From: DATKCT01 sp035513055
GTDB taxonomy: Bacteria > Verrucomicrobiota > Verrucomicrobiia > Verrucomicrobiales > DEV007
Direction: 5' to 3'
DNA: 64,000 nucleotides
Assembly (NCBI GenBank): GCA_035513055.1
Contig: DATKCT010000180.1
Location: forward strand, 1-64,000
Below the pieces are notes generated by a model. It searched no databases and had not been told where the DNA came from. It worked only from the letters and a program-made list of their open reading frames with translations. A program made the position numbers and the translations under genes. Below, one piece after another: positions 1 to 9,049 of this stretch; the first letter of the stretch is position 1, and the number at the start of each line of letters is the position of its first letter.

Positions 1-132
1 GCGCAGCAGGGTGCGGAAGAACTCCCGTTCGCTCTGGCCGAAGACGATGTGACGGCCGGCGAAACGGGAGACGACGTGATAGCAATGGGTCTGCCCCTTG
101 GGACCGAGCAGGAAGCGGCGCAGCTTTCTCAT
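1..132 (-). CDS. REP-associated tyrosine transposase (RAYT/Y1 type), N-terminal part, cut by window edge
   Basis: Only the first 44 codons lie in the window; the gene runs off the left edge. The N-terminus has a basic start (MRKLRRFLLGPKG), then HCYHVVSRFAGR and a FGQSEREFFRTLLR-like stretch. This is the order seen at the start of Y1_Tnp proteins of the REP-associated type, which are common in Verrucomicrobiota. These enzymes are single-copy HUH transposases that act on REP hairpins. The HUH motif and catalytic Tyr would lie outside the window, so activity cannot be judged. A GC-rich hairpin lies about 190 bp upstream of the start. The family call is from recognition of the N-terminal motif only. 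Confidence 0.65.
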   Translation of the reverse strand, partial: MRKLRRFLLGPKGQTHCYHVVSRFAGRHIVFGQSEREFFRTLLR

Positions 133-499
133 GCCGCCACCCTGGACCCCTCGCGCCCAGTTGTCAACTGATTTGTTTTGTGGCTGACACAATACGCAAC
201 TTTCCTGGCAACGTTCCATGGGCCCTCCACAAGCGCTGCGCCACGTGCTGCGTCCCGAAACTGCTCCAAGCACGTCCATGAACTGAGCCAAGCCTCCCAA
301 GTGTCTCCGGCCCGCCCAGTGCCACGGGCGCCCCTTGCACCCACAGGCAAGGCGGCGCGCCCGCCCCTGGGGCCGGAGTTCGAACTTCTGCCCGTCCCAA
401 GCAGAAACGCACTTCCCGGTTCAAATCAGATGAAACGGCCCTGCCCCCGTCCCCCTTTTTTCTAGCCTTGCGCTTGCGCCCCACCCATGGTCAAAGACA
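133..499. other. Intergenic region without a recognisable gene
   Basis: This 367-base stretch separates the divergent transposase and hydrolase genes. Open frames here are short and show no family signature. It contains an imperfect hairpin (326-362). Two tRNA T-loop-like strings near 380 and 420 have no matching stems, so no tRNA is called. Promoters for both flanking genes must lie here, but none is convincing by eye. Confidence 0.5.
326..362. repeat. Imperfect GC-rich hairpin, REP-like
   Basis: Arms 326-331 (gggcgc) and 357-362 (gcgccc) pair, followed inward by 333-338 (ccttgc) with 347-352 (gcaagg). The internal loop is asymmetric and the apical loop is 8 nt. RAYT genes are usually flanked by such hairpins, and this one is upstream of the transposase at 1-132. 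Linking the two is inference. Confidence 0.35.
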
Positions 500-1234
500 A
501 TGGAGACGATGTTTGGAGATCTTACCAATCAAGAGGGCGAGAAAATCGATAGCGCCTATTCTCCTCCCGCCGATCCCCAGGACCCCAGAATCGTCGTGCT
601 GGGGCACGGCGTCACCGGCAACAAGGACCGGCCCCTCCTCGTCGCCGTGGCCGATGCGCTTCGCGCGCATGGGCTGGCCACGCTCCGCATCTCCTTTGCA
701 GGAAACGGAGAATCTCACGGCCGCTTCGAAGACTGCACGGTAACCAAAGAAACCTCCGATCTCAGCAGCGTCCTCGATGCCCTCGGAGACCGTCCAATCG
801 CTTATGTGGGACATAGTATGGGCGCGGCCGTAGGCGTTCTCTGCGCAGCCGCAAATCCCCGCATCCGCGTCCTGGTTTCGCTTGCCGGCATGGTTCACAC
901 GGCCCAGTTTGCCGAACGCGAATTCGGCGCTGAGATTCCCGGCTCCGGTTCCATGTGGGACGACCCATCCTGCCCGCTTTCCGCCGCTTTCATGGAAGAC
1001 ATGCGGAAAGCCGGATCCGTGCTTCCGTTCGGCGCCCGAGTGTCTGTCCCCTGGTTGCTGGTCCACGGCGCCGATGACGACGTCGTTCCCATCGCCGACA
1101 GCGAAGACATCGCTCCCACCGCGGGCGGCCCACACCGTTTCGTCCGTGTGCCCGGCGCCGATCATTCCTTTACCGGTCAACTCGAGATCGTGTCGACCGA
1201 AGTCGCAGATTGGATCACGAACCGGCTGAACTGA
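500..1234 (+). CDS. Alpha/beta hydrolase
   Basis: A 244-residue single-domain cytoplasmic alpha/beta hydrolase. The nucleophile elbow is GHSMG with Ser106, in the expected place after a strand. An acid in HGADDDVVP (about Asp193/194) and His222 in GADHSF complete the triad. An HG motif near residues 36-37 (LGHGVTGNKD) would form the oxyanion hole. The fold resembles small serine esterases/acyl hydrolases of the YqiA/FrsA-like type; the substrate cannot be read from sequence. A second ATG at 509 is possible. The stop is 10 bases before parE, so the gene may be cotranscribed with the topoisomerase pair. No signal peptide. Confidence 0.8.
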   Translation: METMFGDLTNQEGEKIDSAYSPPADPQDPRIVVLGHGVTGNKDRPLLVAVADALRAHGLATLRISFAGNGESHGRFEDCTVTKETSDLSSVLDALGDRPIAYVGHSMGAAVGVLCAAANPRIRVLVSLAGMVHTAQFAEREFGAEIPGSGSMWDDPSCPLSAAFMEDMRKAGSVLPFGARVSVPWLLVHGADDDVVPIADSEDIAPTAGGPHRFVRVPGADHSFTGQLEIVSTEVADWITNRLN

Positions 1235-1244
1235 CGGATTCCGC

Positions 1245-3095
1245 ATGGCTCGCGAAACCTATACTGAGGACAGCATCCGGTCTCTAGAATGGCGGGAACA
1301 CATACGGCTGCGCCCCGGAATGTACATTGGCCGTCTCGGCGACGGATCCAACGCCGAGGACGGCATCTACGTACTGCTAAAGGAAGTCATCGACAACGCC
1401 GTCGATGAATTCATCATGGGTCATGGGAGCACGATCGAAATCGTCCGGGAAGGCTCCGCTTTCCGCGTGCGGGACTATGGCCGAGGCATTCCTTTGGGCA
1501 AACTCGAGGACTGCGCGGCGCGCATCAACACGGGAGCCAAATACGATTCCAAGGCCTTCAAGAAATCGGTCGGCCTCAACGGAATCGGAATCAAAGCCGT
1601 CAACGCGCTCTCGGACCACTTTTACCTTCAGTCCTTTCGCGACGGAAAAACCCGGGACCTCGAATACACCCGCGCACAGTGGGTGCGCGGCTCTTCGAGG
1701 GCCCGTTCCTCCGCGGAACCGGCCGGCACGGAGTTGACTTTCCATCCCGATCCCGAAGTGTTTGGCGAATTCGCCTTCCGGGACGAGCACGTCGAGCGCA
1801 TGCTGCGCCATTATGCCTATCTCAATGCGGGCCTCACCCTGGTTTACAACGGCAAGGAGTTTCGCTCCCGAAACGGGCTGCGCGACCTTTTGGCGGAACA
1901 CCTGACCGAAGCCCCCCTCTATCCTGTGATCCACCTCCGCGGGGATGACGTTGAAATCGCCGCCACCCATACCTCTCAGGCCGGCGAAGAGTGCTTCAGT
2001 TTCGTCAACGGCCAACACACGACCCAGGGCGGCACTCACCTCAACGCTTTCCGCGAGGCCTACGTCAAAACGGTGCGCGATTTCTTCAAGCGCAAGTTGG
2101 ATCCTGCGGACATCCGCTCCGGCCTATCGGCCGCTGTCAGCCTGCGCATCGAGGAACCGGTCTTCGAGTCTCAGACGAAGACTCGTCTGGGTTCGACGGC
2201 GATGTCGCCTAATGGAACGACGGTCCGCTCGTTCCTAGGCGCCTTCCTTTCGCGGGAGCTGGAGATACACCTCCACCAGCATCCCGCTACGGCGGAAGCT
2301 CTCCTGACGCGCATACAAGAAGCCGAGAACGAGCGCAAGCAGTTGAAGGACGTTCAAAAACTGGCTCGTGAGCGCGCCCGCAAAGCCAAGATCCACAATC
2401 GGAAACTCCGCGACTGCCGCCTCCACTACGACACCCGTCACCGGCATCGCGACCAGACCACCCTCTTCATCACCGAAGGCAACTCCGCCAGCGGCACCAT
2501 CACAGAAGCACGCGATGTCGACACCCAAGCCGTTTTCAGCCTGAAGGGCAAGCCGCTCAACTGCTACGGATTGAACAAGAAAATCGTATATGAGAATGAG
2601 GAGTTCAACCTCCTCCAGCACGCCTTGCAGATAGAGGAATCCCTCGACGCGCTCCGCTACAACCGCGTAGTCCTGGCTACCGACGCCGACGTCGACGGCA
2701 TGCATATCCGCCTTCTCATGGTCACCTTTTTCCTGCAATTCTTCCCCGACCTCATCCGTCGCGAACACCTCTTTATTCTCGAAACGCCGCTCTTCCGGGT
2801 CCGCAATAAGAAAGCGACTCGCTACTGTTACAGCGAAACGGAGAAAGCAGCCGCCCTGCGAGAGTGCGGCGCCGGAGCGGAGATCACCCGCTTCAAGGGG
2901 CTCGGCGAGATCTCGCCCCATGAGATGCGCCACTTCATCGGAAAGGAGATGCGGCTTGAGCAGGTGCGGGTGGACCGCGGGGCCGCGATTCGCGAATTAC
3001 TCGAGTTTTACATGGGCAAGAACACACCGGAACGGCAGCAATTCATCATCGAGAATCTCCGTGTCGAGACCGACCTGGTTGCCGAGAACGCCTAA
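1245..3095 (+). CDS. parE: DNA topoisomerase IV / gyrase subunit B-like ATPase subunit
   Basis: A 616-residue type IIA topoisomerase B subunit. The GHKL ATPase part has EVIDNAVDEF near residue 47-56, DYGRGIP near 77-83 and the GLNGIGIKAVNAL lid region. The transducer domain follows. The Toprim domain has EGNSASG near 409, then DADVDG near 480, and the RFKGLGE motif near 550. The length matches ParE and lacks the long GyrB insertion. The canonical EGDSA is EGNSA here; the metal-binding Glu and the DxD acids are kept, so activity is expected. The sequence resembles the Bacteroidetes/Chlamydiae/PVC ParE branch. The gene lies 18 bases before parC, so the two subunits are clearly co-expressed. Whether the enzyme decatenates or supercoils needs phylogeny. 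Confidence 0.9.
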   Translation: MARETYTEDSIRSLEWREHIRLRPGMYIGRLGDGSNAEDGIYVLLKEVIDNAVDEFIMGHGSTIEIVREGSAFRVRDYGRGIPLGKLEDCAARINTGAKYDSKAFKKSVGLNGIGIKAVNALSDHFYLQSFRDGKTRDLEYTRAQWVRGSSRARSSAEPAGTELTFHPDPEVFGEFAFRDEHVERMLRHYAYLNAGLTLVYNGKEFRSRNGLRDLLAEHLTEAPLYPVIHLRGDDVEIAATHTSQAGEECFSFVNGQHTTQGGTHLNAFREAYVKTVRDFFKRKLDPADIRSGLSAAVSLRIEEPVFESQTKTRLGSTAMSPNGTTVRSFLGAFLSRELEIHLHQHPATAEALLTRIQEAENERKQLKDVQKLARERARKAKIHNRKLRDCRLHYDTRHRHRDQTTLFITEGNSASGTITEARDVDTQAVFSLKGKPLNCYGLNKKIVYENEEFNLLQHALQIEESLDALRYNRVVLATDADVDGMHIRLLMVTFFLQFFPDLIRREHLFILETPLFRVRNKKATRYCYSETEKAAALRECGAGAEITRFKGLGEISPHEMRHFIGKEMRLEQVRVDRGAAIRELLEFYMGKNTPERQQFIIENLRVETDLVAENA

Positions 3096-3113
3096 ACCCG
3101 AGCCGCTGCAGTC

Positions 3114-5072
3114 ATGCCCGCCGGCGAAAAGTCTCTCACGCAGGTCGACGAACTCTACGGAACGTGGTTCATCGACTACGCCTCTTACGTCATTCTCGAG
3201 CGCGCCGTGCCCCACATGCACGACGGCCTCAAGCCCGTCCAGAGACGCATCCTCCACGTTCTGCGGGAACTCGACGACGGGCGGCTTCACAAAGTGGCCA
3301 ATATCGCAGGCAATGCAACCGCCTACCACCCGCACGGCCCTGTCGCCATTGAGGACGCGATAGTTCAGTTAGGACAAAAGAAGCTTCTCCTCGATACCCA
3401 GGGCAATTGGGGAAACCCCCTCACCGCCGACCCCGCCGCGGCCTCCCGCTATATCGAGGCCCGGCTCTCCGATTTCGCCCGGGAGGTCCTTTTCAGCCCC
3501 AAGATCACTACTTGGCAGCTCTCCTACGACGGACGCCGCAAGGAACCCGTGACTTTGCCGGTCAAGTTCCCTCTGGTCTTGGCTCAAGGCGTCGAAGGCA
3601 TCGCCGTCGGCCTGGCCTGCCGAATCCTTCCGCATAACTTCATCGAACTCTGCGACGCCAGCATTGCCGCTCTGCGCGGCGAATCCTTCAGCCTCGTTCC
3701 TGATTTCCCATCGGGCGGCATCCTCGACGCCTCCGACTATCAAGGCGGCGCCCGCGGCGGGCGGGTCCGCGTCCGAGCCCGGATCGAAATCCGCGACCGG
3801 ACCACCTTGGCCATCACTGAGATCCCCTATGGGGCCACCACCGTCTCGGTCATGGATTCCATCCTCGCGGCCAATGAGAAAGGCAAACTCAAGATCGCCC
3901 GCCTCGACGACAACACCGCTCGGGACATCGAGATCCTCGTGCGCCTTCCGCCCGGCGCCGACCCCGCCCAAACCCTTCAGGCCCTCTACGCATTCACCGA
4001 ATGCGAGGTCAGCATCGCCCCCAACTCTTGCGTCATCGACGAGAATCGTCCCCGGTTCCTCGCTGTCGAAGACCTCGTCCGCGCCTCGGCCGCTCGCACC
4101 CGTGATCTCTTGCAGCGGGAACTCGAAATCCAACTCGATGAACTCCAAGAGAAATGGCATTTCTCCTCCCTGGAAAAAATCTTCATCGAAAAGCGCGTTT
4201 ACCGTCTCATCGAAGATTGCGAAACTTGGGAAGCCGTCTTGGAAACCATTGCCGAGGGACTCAAACCGCACCTCCGCGGATTGCAGCGCGCTGTCACCCA
4301 GGAAGACATCATCCGGCTCACCGAGATCCGCATCAAGCGCATCTCCAAGTACAACAAGTTCAAGGCCGATGAATTGTTGAAATCCCTGGAGAACGAGATT
4401 CGCGAAGTCAAACGCTATCTGTCCTCCCTCACTCGCTGCGCCATTCGCCATTTTCGCGAACTGCGCGAGCGCTTTGGTCCCGGCCGGGAAAGGCGCGCCG
4501 AGATCACTTCGTTCGAACGCGTGGTAGCGGCCAGAGTCGTCATGGCCAGCGAAAAACTCTACGTCAACCGCGCCGATGGTTTCGCAGGCTTCGCCCTAAA
4601 AAAACACGAAGAGGTCGGTCCCTGCTCCCGGCTGGACGACTTCATCGTGTTTCGCCCGGACGGAACCATGTCGGTCTCCCGCGTGGACGAGAAAATCTTT
4701 GTAGGCAAGAATCCCATCCACATCGAAATTTATTCGAAAGATAAGGCCCGGTTCTACACTATGATCTACCGGGACGGAACCGGCGGCGCCTGCCTGGCCA
4801 AGAAGTTTCAGGTGTCCGGCGTCACCCGCGACAAGGTCTACGATCTCACTCGCGGCGTCAAAGGCACCAGGGTGCTCTTCCTGGCTGCGCACGATTCCGA
4901 AGACCAGACCAAATTCTTGGTCCGGCTTCACTTTCGCTTGGAAGGTCTGCGCCTGCGGAGACTCTACGTCGATTTCGACTTCGGCGGCCTCACCGTGAAG
5001 AGCCGCGGCGCGGTCGGGAACATCGTCACCCGAAAGCCCGTTCAACGAATCTCCCGGTTGCGGAAACGCTGA
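3114..5072 (+). CDS. parC: DNA topoisomerase IV / gyrase subunit A-like breakage-reunion subunit
   Basis: A 652-residue type IIA topoisomerase A subunit that makes the double-strand break with its ParE partner. The winged-helix core starts with YASYVILERAVPHMHDGLKPVQRRIL, and the catalytic Tyr113 is in AAASRYIEARL. The quinolone-determining stretch reads HPHGPVAIED (residues 72-81). The Ser83-equivalent of E. coli GyrA is Val and the preceding Asp is Pro; the Asp87-equivalent is kept. The coiled-coil and C-gate follow to about residue 460. The C-terminal beta-pinwheel region is short compared with typical 750-880-residue ParC/GyrA and shows no GyrA-box. This supports a topo IV-like rather than supercoiling role. 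Confidence 0.9.
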   Translation: MPAGEKSLTQVDELYGTWFIDYASYVILERAVPHMHDGLKPVQRRILHVLRELDDGRLHKVANIAGNATAYHPHGPVAIEDAIVQLGQKKLLLDTQGNWGNPLTADPAAASRYIEARLSDFAREVLFSPKITTWQLSYDGRRKEPVTLPVKFPLVLAQGVEGIAVGLACRILPHNFIELCDASIAALRGESFSLVPDFPSGGILDASDYQGGARGGRVRVRARIEIRDRTTLAITEIPYGATTVSVMDSILAANEKGKLKIARLDDNTARDIEILVRLPPGADPAQTLQALYAFTECEVSIAPNSCVIDENRPRFLAVEDLVRASAARTRDLLQRELEIQLDELQEKWHFSSLEKIFIEKRVYRLIEDCETWEAVLETIAEGLKPHLRGLQRAVTQEDIIRLTEIRIKRISKYNKFKADELLKSLENEIREVKRYLSSLTRCAIRHFRELRERFGPGRERRAEITSFERVVAARVVMASEKLYVNRADGFAGFALKKHEEVGPCSRLDDFIVFRPDGTMSVSRVDEKIFVGKNPIHIEIYSKDKARFYTMIYRDGTGGACLAKKFQVSGVTRDKVYDLTRGVKGTRVLFLAAHDSEDQTKFLVRLHFRLEGLRLRRLYVDFDFGGLTVKSRGAVGNIVTRKPVQRISRLRKR

Positions 5073-5215
5073 TTCCGCTGTCTTCCGGGGAGGCTGGCGG
5101 CTGCGAGGAATTGAGCCTCCTTCCCACTCCACGGCGGACATGGGTTCCGCCAACCTTTCACAACGAACAAGTTGCATTTTGGAGCGGCCATGTTGAATGT
5201 GCGGAAGGGAGAAAT

Positions 5216-6718
5216 ATGAGCGATTCGGAACGTCCGGATTCTCCGGATTTGAAAGACCTCGAACTGAAGCCCAGTTGGGTTTCGGATCTCGAACGAAGGA
5301 GCGGCAACCGGAGGGAATCCTACGGGGACCAGGGTTCGTCGTTCGCCCCAGACAGGCAACGCTCCGGCCCCCGGCACTTGGATGGCCGCCGGCCAAATCA
5401 TTCTGGCGATCCGGATCGCCGCAACCGGCGAGGTCGCCGCGACCACGAGCCCGAACCCGCTGTCAGCACGATTCTCAGAGACTGCGATTTTCGCTTCCGG
5501 CCGACGGCGCGCAGTGTGGAGACGCTCGTTGAGCAGATTCGCCGTTCCGCCCGCGCGTATCCAGTGTTCGACCTGGCCAAAGTGGTCCTGGCGGCCCCCG
5601 ATCGATTCGAGATTCAGATCGTCATCCGGGAAGAATCGGCGGGACGGACCCTGTTTCGTTGTCCCTTCGACGGGGCCCTCTTCCTCACGCGGGACGAAGC
5701 CATCCGGCACATCGTTGCGAGCACGGCCTTCAACGCCGTCTACCGTCCCCAGAAGGTCGAAGTCGGTTCTCCCAAAGGAAACTTTCCCGTGGTCGCCCTT
5801 TGCGGATTATCCGGCGCCGTGTTGGGGCCTCCCAATTACCACGCCTACGCCGAAAAGGTCGAGACGGTTCACCGCGAACGCTACCACCGCATGCCCTTCG
5901 ATGATTACCGCTCCCGCATCCGTATGAGCCGGGAGGACGCCGATATTCGGCGATGGGCCGAGGAGGAAAGTTGGACGACGCGGTATCAACACGGGGAAGG
6001 CGATACAGAGCTCGTCTTCGGTTCGACCAAGGAAGCCCTGCGCCACCTGATGGAGCACCGCCAATCCGAGTTCCTCGAGATTTGCAGTGAAGCGCTTGTC
6101 CCCGGTCACATCGACCCCGCCTTGATCTCTGAGCCGCTCCTTCAGGCCCTACGCCACGCTACCCACGAAACGCGCCGACACCCGTTGCCATTTGTCCGCT
6201 CGCTCAGCGACTGTCTCGAGGGGGCCGGATTGAAATTCTTCAAGCAAGATCGCAAGTTCACTTTCGTCACCGCCACACGTCCCCGGCCTCTCGATTCCCA
6301 GACCGACTTCTCGGCGCGCATTGCCGGCATCGTCGCCCACCTCCGGCAGCATCCTGGAATCACAATGGCCCAAGCCATCGCCAGCCTGGCCGGACCGGTC
6401 GAACCGCCAGAGAATCGCCAGCTCACCCAGCAGGAAATCGATCATCTTCGCGACCTTCGCTGGCTGATACGGGAGGGGCACGTCATCGAGTTCAGCAACG
6501 CCGCTCTTCAGTTAGTCGACGGGCGCCGGGAGAAGGCAGGGAATCCTGGCCACCCCCCCCGACCAGGAAACGCAGCGCCATCGGCAGTGCCCTCGCCTGC
6601 CGCCGTTCCCGAATCCAAACCAAGTCCTCCGGCCGATCCGAACCCACCCGAACCGCCTTCGGCTGAATCCACCGGCGAGCCGTCATCAACCGGCGCCGCA
6701 AATCCAGAGGTCTCTTGA
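5216..6718 (+). CDS. Conserved hypothetical protein with disordered termini
   Basis: A 500-residue protein of unknown function. The start at 5216 is chosen because a purine-rich ribosome site (ggaaggga) ends just before it; an upstream start at 5111 lacks one. The first 80 residues are charged, Arg-rich and probably disordered. Residues about 85-440 look folded, with one small CPFDG motif (near 145), a Trp-rich charged segment and helical stretches. The last 60 residues are Pro/Ser/Ala-rich. There is no signal peptide or membrane segment, so it is probably cytoplasmic. I recall similar verrucomicrobial proteins without assigned function but cannot name a domain. The distance of 143 bases from parC suggests its own promoter. 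Confidence 0.75.
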   Translation: MSDSERPDSPDLKDLELKPSWVSDLERRSGNRRESYGDQGSSFAPDRQRSGPRHLDGRRPNHSGDPDRRNRRGRRDHEPEPAVSTILRDCDFRFRPTARSVETLVEQIRRSARAYPVFDLAKVVLAAPDRFEIQIVIREESAGRTLFRCPFDGALFLTRDEAIRHIVASTAFNAVYRPQKVEVGSPKGNFPVVALCGLSGAVLGPPNYHAYAEKVETVHRERYHRMPFDDYRSRIRMSREDADIRRWAEEESWTTRYQHGEGDTELVFGSTKEALRHLMEHRQSEFLEICSEALVPGHIDPALISEPLLQALRHATHETRRHPLPFVRSLSDCLEGAGLKFFKQDRKFTFVTATRPRPLDSQTDFSARIAGIVAHLRQHPGITMAQAIASLAGPVEPPENRQLTQQEIDHLRDLRWLIREGHVIEFSNAALQLVDGRREKAGNPGHPPRPGNAAPSAVPSPAAVPESKPSPPADPNPPEPPSAESTGEPSSTGAANPEVS

Positions 6719-6847
6719 ACGCTGCAGCGCGAAGCGCTCCCGAAAAACGATCTGTCCTTGGCAGCTCCTGCACGAGCGCCGTATGTCCTCGCCGTCATGC
6801 AGGGTCAGCCTCGCAGCCTCGCCTCCACACCGACAGGTGAGTCTCAC
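6686..6847 (-). CDS. Possible small zinc-ribbon protein
   Basis: A 53-residue frame starting at GTG (6847) has two cysteine pairs, CRC near residue 5-7 and CRSC near residue 31-34, spaced as in a short zinc ribbon. It starts 5 bases after the stop of the HEAT-repeat gene on the same strand, so it could be the last gene of that unit. It overlaps the end of the plus-strand gene at 5216-6718 by 33 bases. No good ribosome site is visible. It may equally be chance. Confidence 0.3.
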   Translation of the reverse strand: MRLTCRCGGEAARLTLHDGEDIRRSCRSCQGQIVFRERFALQRSRDLWICGAG

Positions 6848-6851
6848 CGTT

Positions 6852-9023
6852 TTATGCGCCGCCCCGTAACTCCGCGGCCCTCTTCTTGACCTCATCACTG
6901 ACCGGCGCCTCCGCCACGGCATCCAACAGCTCGTTCGCGGCATCCCGATCACCCTCTTTCATCTTCCCGGCGATCTCCACCAGCGCCGATGCGGCTTCCT
7001 CTTTCACTCCGCTGGAATCATCCTGAAGAAAGAGCAGGAGCGCCGCCGCCGATTCGCCATGAGGCATTCCCGCCAATACGGAGAACATCAATCGGCGCTC
7101 TTCGTCACGCCTGCAGGCAGCCAACCCAGCCAAGGCGTGACGCCTCGCCGCGTCCGCCTCCAGACCCGGACCGTCCCTCAACAAGCGGGCAAGCGCCTGC
7201 AACAGGCGCACGTGGTCGTCCTCCGCCGTTGCTTCCGACTGGGCGGTCTCGAGAATGAGCGGGCAGGCGTCAGCCGATTCCCACGCCGCCAGCGCCTGAA
7301 TGGCGCCCGCGCGTTCGTCTGCGATGCCCAGCATGGGTTTCACGAACTCCAATCCGGCCGGACCACCGGCGCGGGCCAAAGCCATCACCAATCCCGCCTT
7401 CCTTTCGGCCGGCGCGGAGGCCAAACGCCCTGACACGATCTGGACCACTTCCTCCCTGTCCTCCAAACGCCCGGCCACGGAGCGCAACGCGGCAAAGTCC
7501 TCTTCCTCTCCGCGCTCGACGCAAAGGTCGACCATCGCCGAAAGCACCGCGCCGCTAGCCCGGTCCGTCAAGGCCTCCAACGCCGCCGTCCGGACCGGGT
7601 TTTCCTCCCGAACCCACTCCAGCAGCCGGCGATCCAGCCCTTCCGCGCCGCGGGCGGCGAGGGCCGACACGGCGGCGGCCCGGCGCTCCGGATCGCCTCC
7701 GGCAGCGGCTTTCAACAGCTCCGCTTCCACACCCTCCCCTGTCAAAACAGCAAAATGCCCCAGCGTCCGGCGCCGGATCTGCCGGTCTCCGCTGGTTAGT
7801 CGTTCCAGCAGCGGCCCCACGGCTTCGATCCCTCCAAGCTGAGCCAAGACTTCCGCGCCCTCGCTCCGCACCTCCTCCGGAGCGTCGCTCTCTAGCAACT
7901 GCCCTATCCGGCGTGTCACGGTCGTCTCTCCTGAGTCCCGCAAAACGGCCAACATTTGCCTCTGCATCCCGGGACTCTCCTGCGCCAGCTTCACCGCCAG
8001 CAGATTCGGGAGGACGCGGTTGCCCGGATAGGCCCGGCAAGACTGAATCGCCGCTTCCCGGACCTCGCTATCGCGGCTTTGCATGGCGATGATCACGAGA
8101 TCTTCTGCGCTGGGCGCATCTATCTCGACCAAAGCTCGCAACGCCGAAGCTCGAATCTCCGGAGGCTCACCATAGTCGTAAAGCCTTCTCCCTACAGCCA
8201 CCCCTTCCTCCTGCCGTCCCTCCTTGCGCAGAGTCGTCATGGCCCGGAACAAGGCCTCGGCCAGATCCCGGCGAAACGCTCCCAGCGCGATTCTCGTCTC
8301 GCCCTCTTCCGCGCCTTTCCCTGCGTCCGTTTCGGCGGTGCTCCATGCGCGCTCCGCCTCCCACTCATAGGCCTGCAACAACGCCGCCACGGCCTCCGGC
8401 GCAGCGATTCGGCCTAACGCCGCGGCGGCAGTCCGGCGAAGCGCTGTATCCGGAGACTCCAAGAGCGGCGCGATCAACGGCGTCGCCCCTGTGTCGCCTC
8501 GCGACCCCAGGCTGTGGACGCACCTCATCCGGTCGTCATCGTTATGGGCCTCCTCCAAAAGTTGCCGCAACGCGGCCGCCGCCTCCTCGGAACCGTTTGC
8601 TTCCAGGGCTCGCCGCGCTGCATCCCGCAGGATGGGATCGGCATCCGCGCACAGAGACTTGAGGACCGGCGCCGCTGCGGCGTGCCCGGCAATTTCCAAT
8701 TGACGCACCAACGCGACCTGGGCTGCCGGCGCCGGCGTCTGCGGCAGCGCTCCCAGCAACTCCTGCTCCCACAATGCCCGCTGCTCTTCCGCAGCCGGAG
8801 CCGAAGCCGCGGCGCTCAACGCCTGCAATTCCATCCTCGGAGCGTAGCGAGCGCTCTCCGGCTCCGCAGCCGCTTGCGCCAGCAACTCCGCCAACTTAGA
8901 ACCTAACGCTTCTGAGAAGCCCGCCCCGGCGCCGGCGTTGCGCGGCGCTTCCTGACCAGACACTAAAGCCGCAGCGAAGATCCAGCCCGCTCCCGCCCAA
9001 CCGATAGACCTTGAACTTTTCAT
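6852..9023 (-). CDS. Secreted HEAT-repeat protein
   Basis: The start at 9023 is chosen because it gives a clean signal peptide (MKSSRSIGWAGAGW, hydrophobic core, then VSGQEA); upstream in-frame starts do not. The mature part, about 700 residues, is almost wholly alpha-helical Ala/Leu/Glu-rich repeats of about 30 residues. They have the HEAT/PBS-lyase pattern (LRDAARRALEANGSEEA, LRRTAAAALGRIAAPEA). Such solenoids bind proteins; no catalytic motif is present. The protein is probably periplasmic or outer-membrane associated. It lies 26 bases downstream of the Gfo/Idh/MocA gene on the same strand, so the two are likely one transcript. Exported HEAT solenoids are abundant in PVC bacteria. Confidence 0.8.
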   Translation of the reverse strand: MKSSRSIGWAGAGWIFAAALVSGQEAPRNAGAGAGFSEALGSKLAELLAQAAAEPESARYAPRMELQALSAAASAPAAEEQRALWEQELLGALPQTPAPAAQVALVRQLEIAGHAAAAPVLKSLCADADPILRDAARRALEANGSEEAAAALRQLLEEAHNDDDRMRCVHSLGSRGDTGATPLIAPLLESPDTALRRTAAAALGRIAAPEAVAALLQAYEWEAERAWSTAETDAGKGAEEGETRIALGAFRRDLAEALFRAMTTLRKEGRQEEGVAVGRRLYDYGEPPEIRASALRALVEIDAPSAEDLVIIAMQSRDSEVREAAIQSCRAYPGNRVLPNLLAVKLAQESPGMQRQMLAVLRDSGETTVTRRIGQLLESDAPEEVRSEGAEVLAQLGGIEAVGPLLERLTSGDRQIRRRTLGHFAVLTGEGVEAELLKAAAGGDPERRAAAVSALAARGAEGLDRRLLEWVREENPVRTAALEALTDRASGAVLSAMVDLCVERGEEEDFAALRSVAGRLEDREEVVQIVSGRLASAPAERKAGLVMALARAGGPAGLEFVKPMLGIADERAGAIQALAAWESADACPLILETAQSEATAEDDHVRLLQALARLLRDGPGLEADAARRHALAGLAACRRDEERRLMFSVLAGMPHGESAAALLLFLQDDSSGVKEEAASALVEIAGKMKEGDRDAANELLDAVAEAPVSDEVKKRAAELRGGA

Positions 9024-9049
9024 GATCGCTCTGTTTCGCATGCCCGTGT

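Noticed and set aside
378..432. tRNA-like T-loop strings (gttcgaac, gttcaaatc)
   Set aside because: The flanking bases do not form T-stems, and no acceptor or anticodon stem is found.
3369..4451. Long antisense open frame opposite parC
   Set aside because: GC-rich codon structure leaves the antisense frame open; the translation has no family signature and parC is certain.
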